NCBI RefSeq assembly: GCF_004342905.1
Contig: NZ_SMAN01000001.1
Span: forward strand, 213,437 to 277,436
Source: Melghiribacillus thermohalophilus
GTDB taxonomy: Bacteria > Bacillota > Bacilli > Bacillales > Alkalibacillaceae
Direction: 5' to 3'
DNA: 64,000 nt
In this document: positions 9,785 to 19,736 of the stretch, one piece after another
Layout of the letters: the number at the start of each line of letters is the position of its first letter
How positions within the stretch are numbered: position 1 is the first letter of the stretch
The notes under the pieces: generated by a model
The model's database searches: none
Told to the model about the DNA's origin: nothing
What the model saw: the letters and a program-made list of their open reading frames with translations, nothing else
Translations under genes and position numbers: made by a program

Positions 9785-11257
9785 CTATCTTCCTTTCAAC
9801 TTCATCTCAATCATTTCCAGGGCAACTTTGCGGTCATCAAAATCATATCGCTTTCCATTGATTTCCTGATAGGTTTCATGCCCTTTTCCGGCAATCAGGA
9901 TCATATCGCCTGCCTCTGCCTGTTCCACAGCAAGCTGAATCGCTTTACGACGGTCCATTTCCACCTGATAGCTTCCTTTCTCTACTCCTTTTTTCATATC
10001 TTCAATGATGCGTCCAGGGTCTTCTGTTCTGGGGTTATCAGAGGTAAAGATCGCTTCATCACTATAAGATACGGCCACCTGGGCCATTTTAGGGCGTTTA
10101 TCCCGATCCCGGTCTCCACCGCATCCGACGACGACCCTTAGTTTCCCTTTCACAAAGGAACGGGCAGTTTCCAGAACATTTTTTAGGGAGTCAGGGGTGT
10201 GGGCATAATCCACAATGACACCAAAATTCTGGCCCCCATAAACGGTTTCAAAACGCCCGGGGACCCCTTTTGTTTTCTGAAAAGCTTTTTGAATGGTTTC
10301 CAGCGGAATACCGGCACACAGCGCACCACCTGCAGCACCAAGCAAATTATATACACTGAACTTGCCTGCCATGCTGGATTCAATGGAGACCGTACCGACC
10401 GGTGTTTTCATCGTAAATGATGTTCCGTCTGGATTCAATTTGATATCAGTTGCCTGTATATCAGCATCATGATCGATTCCATAAGTCAGTGTTTCAAAGG
10501 GGGTACTTTTTAGAAAAAATTCACTGTAGGGATCGTCGATATTTACAATTCCAAATCTGGGCCTTTCGCTGTATACGTTCCCCATCTGGGAAAACAGCAA
10601 AGTTTTGGCCCGCAAATAATCATCCATATTTTTATGATAATCCAGGTGATCCTGGGTTAAGTTCGTAAAAATGGCGATATCAAAGTCACAGCCATAAACT
10701 CTTCCCTGATCTAAAGCATGGGAGGATACTTCCATGATGGCGGTAGTAACCCCTTCTCCCGCCATTTGACGAAAATGCTTTTGTAAAAACAGGGTGTCGG
10801 GAGTTGTATTGATAACCGGATATGTTTTATCTTTAATTTTCATTTGAATCGTACCGATGACACCAGTCTCTTCCCCATGCTCGCGAAAAACCTCTTCAAG
10901 CAGATAAGTCATGGTTGTTTTACCATTCGTACCCGTAACGCCGATCAGCCGGAATTCTTTAGTAGGGTAGCCGTAAAAATGATTGGAAATTATGGAGAGG
11001 GCTTTTCTCGTATCCGGTACGATGATGACCGGAACATCGACAGGAAGGGGGCGCTCTGCAACAATGGCGCACGCCCCCCTCTGAATTGCTTCGTCGGCAA
11101 AATCATGTCCGTCTACAGCCGTTCCCCGGACACAAACAAATAAATCTCCCTGCCTTACCCGTCGAGAGTCCATCTCAATTTGATTTATATTTAATCCATC
11201 AATAGATTTTGTAACTTGATAAAACGTTAATGGCTGCAATAGTTGATTTAATAACAT
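9785..11257 (-). CDS. murE: UDP-MurNAc-L-Ala-D-Glu: meso-diaminopimelate ligase MurE
   Basis: MurE adds the third residue of the stem peptide. The 490-residue protein has the P-loop GVTGTNGKTTMTYLL and the motif DNPRTEDP, which selects meso-diaminopimelate over lysine. This predicts an A1gamma (mDAP) cell wall, usual in Bacillus. GKGHETYQ lies near the C terminus. The chosen start is ATG 11257, seven bases after AGGAG. An in-frame ATG further upstream (11284) lacks a ribosome binding site and would add nine residues. murF follows after 2 bp, and spoVD lies 95 bp upstream. Confidence 0.97.
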   Translation of the reverse strand: MLLNQLLQPLTFYQVTKSIDGLNINQIEMDSRRVRQGDLFVCVRGTAVDGHDFADEAIQRGACAIVAERPLPVDVPVIIVPDTRKALSIISNHFYGYPTKEFRLIGVTGTNGKTTMTYLLEEVFREHGEETGVIGTIQMKIKDKTYPVINTTPDTLFLQKHFRQMAGEGVTTAIMEVSSHALDQGRVYGCDFDIAIFTNLTQDHLDYHKNMDDYLRAKTLLFSQMGNVYSERPRFGIVNIDDPYSEFFLKSTPFETLTYGIDHDADIQATDIKLNPDGTSFTMKTPVGTVSIESSMAGKFSVYNLLGAAGGALCAGIPLETIQKAFQKTKGVPGRFETVYGGQNFGVIVDYAHTPDSLKNVLETARSFVKGKLRVVVGCGGDRDRDKRPKMAQVAVSYSDEAIFTSDNPRTEDPGRIIEDMKKGVEKGSYQVEMDRRKAIQLAVEQAEAGDMILIAGKGHETYQEINGKRYDFDDRKVALEMIEMKLKGR

Positions 11258-11352
11258 CACACATCTCCTGCCTTCATGATCCATATTACATAAACAGCAG
11301 TTTTATTATATCAAATCAGCAGTACGAAGGATAATAAAAGATGGACCATTTT

Positions 11353-13281
11353 TCAGTTTTTCTCACCGAGTAAAATACGGATTGTCGACCCCTGCTCCAC
11401 TTTTTTCCCAGGCTCAGGGGACTGATCGATGACGTAATTTCCCTGACCATCCTGATCAACAGATAGGTTCAACAAATACTTGGACAATTCATCTTTGTTT
11501 AATCCTACTAAATCCGGTACTTCGATCAGGGGTTCATCCGGCCACTGGTATTCCTTTTCAAGGCCTTCTGTCCTCTCCTTCACTCCCAGGGACCGCAGGC
11601 TGTCTGACATAATGTTGCCCACAATAGGGGCCGCTACTACACCTCCAAATTGAACGGTGTTTTTCGGGTTATCAATGGCTACATATACGACCAGTTCCGG
11701 ATCATCGGCCGGTGCAAAGCCGATAAACGAAACAATATGATTATCGCTCATATACTGTCCGTCAGGTCCCACTTTTTGTGCCGTACCCGTTTTTCCGCCG
11801 ACTCGATATCCCTCGACATAAGCTCCTCTTCCTGTTCCCTGAGCGACTACACTTTCAAGAGCTTTTCGGATTTTTTCAGAGGTTTCGGCGGAAATCACCC
11901 TCTCCTTCAATACAGGTTCCTTTTGGGACACAACTTCTCCGGTTACGGGATGAAGCCATTCACTAGCTATATATGGCTGATACAAATAACCACCATTTAC
12001 GGCTGCCGCAACCGCCATCACCTGTTGAATCGGCGTTACCGATACCCCCTGGCCAAAGGATGTCGTGGCGAGCTCAACCGGACCTACATTCTCTTCTTTG
12101 AATAAAATTCCTTTTCCCTCACCCTGCAAATCAATGCCCGTTTTTTGACCGAATCCAAATTTTTCAATATATGAAAACAGCTTTTTCTTGCCCAGCTTTT
12201 CCCCAAGACTGACGAACCCCGGGTTACAAGAATTTTGCACCACTTCTAAATATGTCTGTGAACCATGTCCTCCCCTTCTCCAGCAATGAAGGGTGGCGCC
12301 TTCCACCTCAATATAGCCGGGATCATGAAAATGATCTTCTTCAAGATCCACCTTGCCTTCTTCAAGGGCAGCAGCAAGGGTAATGATTTTAAATGTTGAC
12401 CCGGGCTCATATGTACTCCACACCGGCAAATTCCGATTATACACTTCCGGCTTTGCTTCCTGGTAATTAGATGGATGAAATTTTGGCCGGCTGTCCATGC
12501 CGAGCACTTCGCCAGTATCCGGATCCAGTGCAATAGCTAAAGCTCCATCAGGGTTATATTTGTCTTCTGCGAGATCCAGTTCCCGTTCAATGATTTTTTG
12601 AACATTTACATCGATCGTGAGTTTTAGGTCCATTCCGTCTTCAGGAGGCTTGTATATTTCAGCATGATCGGTCAACTTTTTCCCCTTTGCATCTGAAAAA
12701 AAAGATAATGAACCCTGTTTGCCATTCAGTTTATCATCATAAAACAGCTCAATCCCTGCAAGCCCCTGGTTATCAATCCCGGTAAACCCCAAAATATGTG
12801 CTAACATATCATCATAGGGGTAATTCCGTTTAGAATCCTCAGCAATATAAACCCCGGGCATATTTAATTCTTGAATTTGTAGAACCTGATTCTCTGAGAG
12901 TTTTCTTCCCTCGGGATGTATGCGTACCACAGCAGCCACTTTAGTTACATAGTCATATGCTTTGTCATACGACATATTCAAAATATTTGCGAGGGCTTCC
13001 GCCGTCTTCTGGGGATTTTCCACCTGTCTTGGCACGACATTGACCGATGGAGCTGATACGTTATCTACCAGAATTTTTCCATTCCGATCTAAAATTTTTC
13101 CCCTTTCAGGTTCTAGTGTAATGTCTCTTTGCCAGAGTTCCTCTGCTTTCTGGTACAGTTCATCCCCGAGGATAAATTGAACATATCCTAACCGTATGCT
13201 CATCACGAGGAATAAAGCCAGTCCAAATAGAAAGACAGTGACTAATCGTTTTCTTACCGTGACATGGGATACACGTTTCAT
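11353..13281 (-). CDS. spoVD: Sporulation-specific penicillin-binding protein SpoVD
   Basis: SpoVD is a class B transpeptidase that crosslinks spore cortex with SpoVE. The 642-residue protein has one N-terminal membrane helix, a PBP dimerisation domain, and a transpeptidase domain with SxxK (EPGSTFKI), SxN (NSCNPG) and KTG (GGKTGTAQ). A single C-terminal PASTA domain begins at IEVPDLVGLNKDEL. Two ATGs lie six bases apart. The first abuts the AGGGAG site, so the second (13279-13281, MKRVSHVTVRKR) is preferred and matches the B. subtilis N terminus. In B. subtilis spoVD is transcribed by SigE; I could not identify that promoter here. Confidence 0.96.
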   Translation of the reverse strand: MKRVSHVTVRKRLVTVFLFGLALFLVMSIRLGYVQFILGDELYQKAEELWQRDITLEPERGKILDRNGKILVDNVSAPSVNVVPRQVENPQKTAEALANILNMSYDKAYDYVTKVAAVVRIHPEGRKLSENQVLQIQELNMPGVYIAEDSKRNYPYDDMLAHILGFTGIDNQGLAGIELFYDDKLNGKQGSLSFFSDAKGKKLTDHAEIYKPPEDGMDLKLTIDVNVQKIIERELDLAEDKYNPDGALAIALDPDTGEVLGMDSRPKFHPSNYQEAKPEVYNRNLPVWSTYEPGSTFKIITLAAALEEGKVDLEEDHFHDPGYIEVEGATLHCWRRGGHGSQTYLEVVQNSCNPGFVSLGEKLGKKKLFSYIEKFGFGQKTGIDLQGEGKGILFKEENVGPVELATTSFGQGVSVTPIQQVMAVAAAVNGGYLYQPYIASEWLHPVTGEVVSQKEPVLKERVISAETSEKIRKALESVVAQGTGRGAYVEGYRVGGKTGTAQKVGPDGQYMSDNHIVSFIGFAPADDPELVVYVAIDNPKNTVQFGGVVAAPIVGNIMSDSLRSLGVKERTEGLEKEYQWPDEPLIEVPDLVGLNKDELSKYLLNLSVDQDGQGNYVIDQSPEPGKKVEQGSTIRILLGEKN

Positions 13282-13354
13282 ATTCATCTCCCTTTGTCCA
13301 TAGTCCGTTCGTATCCACTATATGAGGCAAGAAAACAAATTAGAACACTGCCTG

Positions 13355-15580
13355 TTATTGGGCCTGTACACTTGCTTCCGCTTCTTCATCCTGACCTTCT
13401 TTATCGATGTTTTCACCAGATTCTGTTTCATCTGCTCCCGGCGGTTCAAGCTGAATGATTAAATATTGATTGTTTTGAATCTTATTTCCCCCGGGTATAT
13501 TTTGTTTCACAACATACCCATTCCCCATATGTTCAATCTTTAACTGAAATAACTCTCCAAACATCAGAACTTGCCGTAAAGACCATCCGGTCAGATCTGG
13601 CATCACCGGTTCCCCGTCCGTCAATATGAATGCAAAACTTCCGGAGTACAGGTCTGTTCCTTTTTCCGGGATAACTTTCTGGATTGTATCGCCATTGCCG
13701 ATGACCGCTGTTTTTATATTTTGGCTCTCCAAAACGTCTTTTAGTTCCTGTACGGTTTTCCCTGTATAATCCGGCATGACAAAGGCATCAGAAACGGTAC
13801 CGGTATTTTCTTTGTCCGGATTCACATTTAAATAGTGAAGACTATTTTCCATAACCGTTTTAAAGATATACGAAACCGGTTCCGGGCCGTATTCCTGCGG
13901 AGACAGGTTCGGCTGTTTTACCGCAACATACATCATTAATTCTGGGTCTTCTTTTGGGGCCATGCCCAAAAAGGAGAAAATATAATTTTCTTTCCCTGTC
14001 ATATATCCGCCGCTTTCAGGGTCTGGAATCTGAGCCGTCCCGGTTTTTCCCGCAACTGTATAGTCTTCCAGGCGGTAAGGACGTCCGGTGCCATGTTCGG
14101 ATGTAATAACCGTTTCAAGGAGATCTTTTACTGCCCGGGCAGTTTCCGCTCTAATCGGCTCACCGGCTACCACAGGTTTGTTTTGCTTGAGAATCTCCCC
14201 ATGTTCCGGGTCAACAATTTCCTCCACGACGTAAGGTTTCATCATCTTGCCGTCATTTGCAATCGCTGTTGCTGCCTTCATCAACTGAATGGCTGTAACC
14301 GTTGTTCCCTGCCCAAAAGCAGTGGTTACCTTTTCAATCGGATAACGGTATAAAAGGGTCCCTGTACGTTCTCCGTCAATATCAATTCCGGTTTTCTGGT
14401 CGAAGTGAAAAGCATGCAAATATTCCAAAAACTCTTCCGTTCCTAGCTTTTCCCAGACTAATTTCGCAAATCCGACATTAGATGAGCGCTGTACTCCTTC
14501 ATTATAGGTGATAACACCCCAACCTTCCCTTCTGTGATCGTGGATGGTTTGCGCATTTTCGCTTATTTTGTAGCTGCCGGACTGATAGGTATCCTCTCCA
14601 TTATATACCCCTGCATCAATTGCCGCTGCAAGGGTAAAGATTTTCATGGTCGATCCCGGTTCGATCGGATGAGAGATGACATCATTGTACCAGTTTACAA
14701 TGTTTTTCCGTTCATTCGGATCAAATGTGGGACGATTGGCCATGGCCAGAATTTTACCTGTTTTCGGATCCATGACAATTGCCATCATCTGCTCCGGCTC
14801 ATATTCCTCTTCTACCTGTGTCATGGCATCCTCAAGAAAGGTCTGGATTTTTTGATCAATCGTCAGATATATATCCGCGCCGTTTTCCGGTTTTTGAACA
14901 ATCTCTTCCGGATTGAGGAGCTTGAAGGCGTACTTATCATGCTTATATGTAATAAAACCATCCTTGCCCACTAACTGTTCATTATATGTTTTTTCGATCC
15001 CCATGACTCCCTCTTCCTGCTCCTGCTGATTCTGAGTGAACCCTATTAAATGAGAAGCGAGGGGGCCATTGGGGTAAAAACGCCGTGTCTCCCGTATAAA
15101 ATAGATCCCGGGAAGACCTAAAGCCTCGATTTCTTCTTTTTTCTCTGCAGTTAACTGGCTTCCAGAGTTTCCAAATTCCACCTGGAAGCGACCATTCTCA
15201 AGCCCTTTTTGAAAAATAGAGAGAACATCTTTTTCTTCCATATTTAAGAGCGGAGCTAGCTGCCTTGCCGTAGATTCAGGATCTGTCACGTGCAGCGGCT
15301 CCGCGGAATGACTCGAGTAATTTTTATCGATGATGGCATAAAGGCGGTAAGTGGGCTGATTATATGCGAGAACCATACCCGTCCGGTCCAAAATTCTTCC
15401 CCGTTCAGCATCCAGAGATAAGGTGTTTGTCCGTTTTTCGTCTGCCCACTCATCCAGCTCGACACCCTCGATTTCACCGGTAGCCTGAATATATACAATT
15501 CGGCCATATAGAGTGAGAAAAATCAGGGCAAAAACCCCCATCAACAGGATGCTCATCACATTTGTCATCTTATTCCGCAT
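13355..15580 (-). CDS. pbpB: Penicillin-binding protein 2B, septal transpeptidase
   Basis: PBP2B is the essential class B transpeptidase of the divisome, partner of FtsW, FtsL and DivIB. The 741 residues include one N-terminal membrane helix, the dimerisation domain, the active site SxxK (EPGSTMKIF), SxN (RSSNVG) and KTG (AGKTGTAQ), then two PASTA domains (VMPDYTGKTVQEL and VMPDLTGWSLRQV). An acidic tail rich in Glu follows, longer than in B. subtilis (716 residues). The start is ATG 15580, six bases after AGGTGA; an upstream TTG touches that site. It lies 13 bp downstream of ftsL. Confidence 0.96.
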   Translation of the reverse strand: MRNKMTNVMSILLMGVFALIFLTLYGRIVYIQATGEIEGVELDEWADEKRTNTLSLDAERGRILDRTGMVLAYNQPTYRLYAIIDKNYSSHSAEPLHVTDPESTARQLAPLLNMEEKDVLSIFQKGLENGRFQVEFGNSGSQLTAEKKEEIEALGLPGIYFIRETRRFYPNGPLASHLIGFTQNQQEQEEGVMGIEKTYNEQLVGKDGFITYKHDKYAFKLLNPEEIVQKPENGADIYLTIDQKIQTFLEDAMTQVEEEYEPEQMMAIVMDPKTGKILAMANRPTFDPNERKNIVNWYNDVISHPIEPGSTMKIFTLAAAIDAGVYNGEDTYQSGSYKISENAQTIHDHRREGWGVITYNEGVQRSSNVGFAKLVWEKLGTEEFLEYLHAFHFDQKTGIDIDGERTGTLLYRYPIEKVTTAFGQGTTVTAIQLMKAATAIANDGKMMKPYVVEEIVDPEHGEILKQNKPVVAGEPIRAETARAVKDLLETVITSEHGTGRPYRLEDYTVAGKTGTAQIPDPESGGYMTGKENYIFSFLGMAPKEDPELMMYVAVKQPNLSPQEYGPEPVSYIFKTVMENSLHYLNVNPDKENTGTVSDAFVMPDYTGKTVQELKDVLESQNIKTAVIGNGDTIQKVIPEKGTDLYSGSFAFILTDGEPVMPDLTGWSLRQVLMFGELFQLKIEHMGNGYVVKQNIPGGNKIQNNQYLIIQLEPPGADETESGENIDKEGQDEEAEASVQAQ

Positions 15581-15593
15581 CGCCAATCACCTT

Positions 15594-15959
15594 TTATTGA
15601 ACTGGGGAAGCTTGTTTGACATTCGAATTCTTAATCGTCAGCCCATTTTCTTTGGCAATGGCTAAAATACGGCTTGGTTGTTTTAATTCGTTTACTTTTG
15701 CTTCAAGCACCCTGTTTTCAATTTGCTGATTGGATATTTCATTTTCAATAGTTTGGATATTTCTGTTAATAGAATCCAGCGATGAGGAGAAAGACGTGAT
15801 GTAAATCGATAAACCGAGTGCCCCTGTTATAAACAAGGTGTAAAGAAATTTTTCTCCTCTGGTAACCCAGCGACGCTTATGTACAACGACTTGCTTCTTT
15901 TGCGGTATTTGAGTCTGCACTCTTGAATAGTCAAATTTCCGAACCGGTTGTGCAGCCAT
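15594..15959 (-). CDS. ftsL: Cell division protein FtsL
   Basis: FtsL is a small bitopic divisome protein that forms a coiled-coil complex with DivIC and DivIB and controls septal synthesis. The 121 residues show a basic N terminus (KKQVVVHKRRW), one membrane helix (FLYTLFITGALGLSIYI) and an extracellular coiled-coil (heptad-rich SIN..IQTIENEISNQQI). ATG 15959 follows AAGGTGG by eight bases and lies 2 bp after the rsmH stop. A GTG 12 bases earlier overlaps rsmH and lacks its own site. Sequence conservation is low in this family, so the call rests partly on position and topology. Confidence 0.93.
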   Translation of the reverse strand: MAAQPVRKFDYSRVQTQIPQKKQVVVHKRRWVTRGEKFLYTLFITGALGLSIYITSFSSSLDSINRNIQTIENEISNQQIENRVLEAKVNELKQPSRILAIAKENGLTIKNSNVKQASPVQ

Positions 15960-15961
15960 GA

Positions 15962-16936
15962 TTAATTCCACCTTTCATTCAAGCGATATTGGTCATCCCA
16001 CGTTTGAACTTTTTCAACAATTCTGAGTTTTGCTGACCGGGAACGCCTGTTTTCCTCAAGTTCCCGTTCTCCTGGTGTAATTGGTTTTCTTGTTATAAGT
16101 TTAAAAGGAGGTTCCACCTCTTCCGGTAATACAGGTACGTCTTTCGGTACCGGTGGTGGAGTGCTCCATTTCTTCATGGACTGTTTACAGATGCGGTCCT
16201 CCAGTGAATGGAATGTGATGACCGCAATTCTCCCGCCGATGGATGTCACTTCAGCAGCCTGGTGTAATGCATCCTGAAAAGCCTGTAATTCATTGTTGAC
16301 AGCAATCCGAATCGCTTGAAACACCCTTCTCGCGGGATGGCCTCCCTTCCTTCTAGCAAAAGCAGGGATGGCATCTTTGATGATCTCGACCAGTTCATAG
16401 GTTGTTTCAATTGGCCTATCTGTTCTGCGCTGCTCGATTTTTCTTGCAATCTGTTTTGAAAATTTCTCTTCACCATATCTGAAAAAGATTTTGACTAATT
16501 TTTCATAGCTCCATTCATTCACAACATCATAAGCAGTTAGTTTTTGTTTACGGTTCATTCTCATATCAAGGGGAGCTTCTTCCTGATAACTGAATCCCCT
16601 CTCTTTTTGATCAAGCTGAGGTGAAGACACTCCGAGATCAAACAGGATTCCGTCAACGGAGTCAATTTGATGCTCCTGAAGTTTCTCCTTGAGCATTTGA
16701 AAATTGGCGTGGACAAACAGACACTTATCTTCATAAGGTGTTAATCGTTCTTTTGCGTGACTCAAAGCTGCTTCATCCTGATCAAATCCAATCAATCTTC
16801 CCTTTTCCCCCAGCCGTCTGGCAATCTCTAAAGCATGTCCAGCTCCGCCGAGGGTACAGTCCACATAAGTCCCCTCTGGCTTAATTTGTAAACCATCGAT
16901 TGTTTCCTGCTTTAAAACGCTGTAATGCTCGAACAT
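15962..16936 (-). CDS. rsmH: 16S rRNA (cytosine1402-N4)-methyltransferase RsmH
   Basis: RsmH (MraW) methylates N4 of C1402 in 16S rRNA using S-adenosylmethionine. The 324-residue protein has the SAM-binding motif [14 protein letters not shown], then the acidic FDQDEAAL, the motif [19 protein letters not shown], the [14 protein letters not shown] segment and [11 protein letters not shown], all typical of the family. AGGTGA lies four to five bases before the ATG. It is the second gene of the mraZ-led cluster. Confidence 0.97.
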   Translation of the reverse strand: MFEHYSVLKQETIDGLQIKPEGTYVDCTLGGAGHALEIARRLGEKGRLIGFDQDEAALSHAKERLTPYEDKCLFVHANFQMLKEKLQEHQIDSVDGILFDLGVSSPQLDQKERGFSYQEEAPLDMRMNRKQKLTAYDVVNEWSYEKLVKIFFRYGEEKFSKQIARKIEQRRTDRPIETTYELVEIIKDAIPAFARRKGGHPARRVFQAIRIAVNNELQAFQDALHQAAEVTSIGGRIAVITFHSLEDRICKQSMKKWSTPPPVPKDVPVLPEEVEPPFKLITRKPITPGERELEENRRSRSAKLRIVEKVQTWDDQYRLNERWN

Positions 16937-16954
16937 GCTTTCACCTGCTTAACG

Positions 16955-17386
16955 TTAAATATCAAAATCCATCATATTTTCAGCAATTTCTGCAAATGAT
17001 TCCTCAGAATCTTCAAAATAAGTCTCCCAGTGATCCTTCGCCCAGAACTCCACCCGGTTGGATACACCGATTACAACACATTCCTTTTCCAGACGGGCGT
17101 ATGTCCTAAGGGGAGGAGGAATATTTATTCTGCCCTGCTTATCCACTTCACATTCAATGGCTCCTGAAAAGAAGAAGCGGGTAAAGGCACGGGCGTCCTT
17201 TTTCGTAAGGGGGAGCTTTTTCAGTTTGTTCTCGAGATGGTGCCATTCGTCCATGGGGTATGCGAACAGACATTGATCCAGACCACGGGTCAAAACAAAG
17301 GTAGAACCAAGACCCTCCCTGAATTTGGCAGGGACAATCACTCTGCCTTTGGTATCAATATTGTGCTGAAATTCCCCCATGAACAT
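16955..17386 (-). CDS. mraZ: Transcriptional regulator MraZ
   Basis: MraZ is a swapped-hairpin AbrB-fold DNA-binding protein that represses its own dcw promoter in several bacteria. The predicted product is 143 residues, the same as in B. subtilis. It begins [15 protein letters not shown], and a second repeat has the matching signature [15 protein letters not shown]. The start chosen (17384-17386) fits the family; upstream in-frame extension lacks conservation. The ribosome binding site GGGGCGGA is only moderate. Three putative MraZ boxes lie 30-55 bp upstream, consistent with autoregulation. Confidence 0.96.
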   Translation of the reverse strand: MFMGEFQHNIDTKGRVIVPAKFREGLGSTFVLTRGLDQCLFAYPMDEWHHLENKLKKLPLTKKDARAFTRFFFSGAIECEVDKQGRINIPPPLRTYARLEKECVVIGVSNRVEFWAKDHWETYFEDSEESFAEIAENMMDFDI

Positions 17387-17411
17387 ATCGTCCGCCCCAC
17401 TTTCTATTTTT

Positions 17412-17440
17412 AGTTTACCACATTCCCCCACTTTCCACCA
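17412..17440 (-). promoter_or_regulatory. mraZ promoter with three MraZ-type TGGNN boxes
   Basis: On the minus strand TGGTG (17436-17440), TGGGG (17426-17430) and TGGTA (17416-17420) recur exactly every 10 bp, the TGGG-N spacing known for MraZ operators in other bacteria. The last box merges into an extended -10 element, TG-G-TAAACT (-10 at 17412-17417), about 25 bp before the mraZ start. No good -35 is seen, so an extended -10 promoter blocked by MraZ is the likely design. Confidence 0.7.
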
Positions 17441-17470
17441 CTCATTTTTTATCATTCTCCACTAAATAGA

Positions 17471-17501
17471 AAAAATCCTGCCTTTGTCATGGACAGGATT
17501 T
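17471..17501 (-). terminator. Rho-independent terminator between bshC and mraZ
   Basis: On the minus strand AAATCCTG pairs with CAGGATTT across a 13-base loop, followed by a T run. It lies downstream of bshC and upstream of mraZ, separating the two transcripts. Confidence 0.75.
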
Positions 17502-17646
17502 CACCAGAAATTTCTGATATATTAAGGAATCATCAAAAAGTTATGTTAAGGTTGCCTCCTGGTGGAGGAAGGTGGGGGATTTTATTCACGTGTCCCATCA
17601 TTTCATCCATGTTATGTCAAAAAACGACTTTTTGTCATACGGGCTG

Positions 17647-19269
17647 CTAAAAATAGACAAAGTAATGTTCTTCTTCCCAGTTTAGTTCCTGATCCGCTAT
17701 TTCATTAATCCAGTCTTTCCCATAATGGTTGAGAAAGTACAAAATATTCCAGCTTCTCTCCTGAAGACCTCCCTCGGGGTGAAGCATTACTTCAAGCCAG
17801 TCAAATTTTTGGAGAGTACGTTCGTGCTTCACTTTCTGTTCATGAAATATTCTTTGTTCTAAATAATCGATTTGTTGAAAAATGTGGAATAAATTCTTTT
17901 CCGCAATTTCCCCGAGATCAGCCTGAATATCCCTTGCCAGTTCTTTGAGTGGCCGGTGGGCTTTCTCAATGGTTAATTTCAGATGATCGACCATTGTTTC
18001 AACAGGAGGAGATATCTGCTTTTTCAGCCAGATCAGTTTATCCTCAGCAACACCTTCTGTCACCGCATGAAGAGAGTTTAAACCGAGCTGGCGCAGCCAC
18101 TTTTCCGTACGTCTGTCAATGATCGTAAATGATATGCGCGGAATGACAGGAGGCATGGTTAGATGAAGAGACTCGAAGGCCGGCTTTAACGCTGAACAAT
18201 AGCTCACTTCTCCCGGTCCCACGACAAAAGCAAGAACTGGAAGCAAATATTCTTGCATCACCGGCCGGGTGACCACATTGTTGCTGAAGCAGGAAGGGTT
18301 CTGCACCACCCTTTGTTTTAACTCTTCTTTCGTTAACACACATTCTTGATTTTTGCCAACAAATCGCCCTTCACCATCCACCTGAAGAAGAATCCGTTCC
18401 CCATCCTTCAAATAAAATAAATGGGCATCATTCGGATTACAATCCAGAGAAATGAAATAACCTTCTCTCGCATTTTTATAGATCGCTTCCGTTACACCTG
18501 TAGCAATTTCCTCCCGGTGTTCGATCATATGGATAAAATAATCTGTTTCAAGGCGGCGGAGATCAGGGTCATTCGAATCCAGCAGCACAATTCCCTGACT
18601 GAACAGATGAAAAACGATTTTAGAAAAGTAGTCCACCATTGTCTCACTTTCATTCAGTAGCTCTTGAAGCTGGTCATATAACTCTTTTGTATATGGAGTT
18701 TCATCAAGTTTCTGGAATAATCGCTTCAGCCACGACGATGCTTGATCTTGATCCAGCTTAATGGAGGATACCGGCTGTTTTCGTGTCTGTACCTGGCCGA
18801 TCTTATATTTTTTCATGCGGTTTTTTTCTGGCATCATAATATGGTTGACTTCATCAAAGTCATGATCTTCCCCGGCGATCCAGAAAACGGGAACTACAGG
18901 AACCTTCAGAGACCGCTCATATTGCTGTGCCAGCAGGATCACCGTGATCATTTTGTAAATGGTATACAGCGGGCCCGTGAGCAGACCCGCCTGTTGTCCT
19001 CCAACGACCACAACCGTCCTGTCATCCCTCAGCCGTTCAATATTCTGCAAAGTTTTTGCCGGAGCACCCCATTTTTCATTGGCTGTTTTTAATATATCTG
19101 CCAGATCATTGCGTTTATATGATCGTTGTTTTAAATCCTGCAAGCGTGCTGAATACGTTTCCGGGTCATATGGGTCATAATGAAAGTTTGACAAAACAGA
19201 GGAGGAACGCTTTCGGTAATCCGTTAAAATTTTTGACTCTTTCCGCAACTTTTGAGGCTGAATATCCAT
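17647..19269 (-). CDS. bshC: Bacillithiol biosynthesis cysteine-adding enzyme BshC
   Basis: BshC ligates cysteine to glucosaminyl-malate in the last step of bacillithiol synthesis, the low-molecular-weight thiol of many Firmicutes. The 540 residues match the family length. Characteristic stretches are VVVGGQQAGLLTGPLYT, PVFWIAGEDHDFDEVNHI and the C-terminal coiled-coil region ahead of LHPEGGLQERSWN. ATG 19269 follows an AAGGAGAAGG site. Neighbours mraZ and yllA match B. subtilis, where the gene is yllB. It predicts bacillithiol-based redox buffering in this organism. Confidence 0.95.
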   Translation of the reverse strand: MDIQPQKLRKESKILTDYRKRSSSVLSNFHYDPYDPETYSARLQDLKQRSYKRNDLADILKTANEKWGAPAKTLQNIERLRDDRTVVVVGGQQAGLLTGPLYTIYKMITVILLAQQYERSLKVPVVPVFWIAGEDHDFDEVNHIMMPEKNRMKKYKIGQVQTRKQPVSSIKLDQDQASSWLKRLFQKLDETPYTKELYDQLQELLNESETMVDYFSKIVFHLFSQGIVLLDSNDPDLRRLETDYFIHMIEHREEIATGVTEAIYKNAREGYFISLDCNPNDAHLFYLKDGERILLQVDGEGRFVGKNQECVLTKEELKQRVVQNPSCFSNNVVTRPVMQEYLLPVLAFVVGPGEVSYCSALKPAFESLHLTMPPVIPRISFTIIDRRTEKWLRQLGLNSLHAVTEGVAEDKLIWLKKQISPPVETMVDHLKLTIEKAHRPLKELARDIQADLGEIAEKNLFHIFQQIDYLEQRIFHEQKVKHERTLQKFDWLEVMLHPEGGLQERSWNILYFLNHYGKDWINEIADQELNWEEEHYFVYF

Positions 19270-19352
19270 GAAACCTTCTCCTTTTTCTTTATTTCTATGT
19301 ATTCTTCTAAGTCATTGTAACGAAATTCGCTGCGCCTTTCATCTCATATGTT

Positions 19353-19736
19353 TCAGATCTCGGTCAACCGCAAATATATACCATAACAAATCAGTATGAG
19401 ATAAAGTGCGGAAAACAACAAAAAAGAAAAGCGCAGAAACACTTTGAAGGCCTTGCTAAAAACCACCTCATGTTTTGTCTTCCACTGAAAAAACAACAAG
19501 AAACTTTGAATAAGAATAAGAAAAACAATAATCCAGGCTAGATAGGAGTGTCCAAAAATGACATATAAGCAGGCACTGACACTTAACACAAATAAAAAAG
19601 TCGTCAGATCCGACGCCGTATGAAACGCACGCCTGGGATGACCGAAAATTTTTCGAGCAATGACGTACGTCAAAAACCAGCTGGGGACTGGCAATGTAAT
19701 AAATAGGGCAAAAAGGCTAATGATGATGTCTGTCAT
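19353..19736 (-). CDS. yllA: DUF3397 family membrane protein YllA
   Basis: This is a 127-residue protein with four predicted membrane helices (residues about 3-24, 41-57, 62-81 and 98-120) and short basic loops. It matches B. subtilis YllA (DUF3397) in size, topology and position between panE and bshC. Its ATG overlaps the panE stop as ATGA, and GGAGG lies in the end of panE, so translation is likely coupled. No biochemical function is established for the family. Confidence 0.85.
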   Translation of the reverse strand: MTDIIISLFALFITLPVPSWFLTYVIARKIFGHPRRAFHTASDLTTFLFVLSVSACLYVIFGHSYLAWIIVFLILIQSFLLFFQWKTKHEVVFSKAFKVFLRFSFLLFSALYLILICYGIYLRLTEI

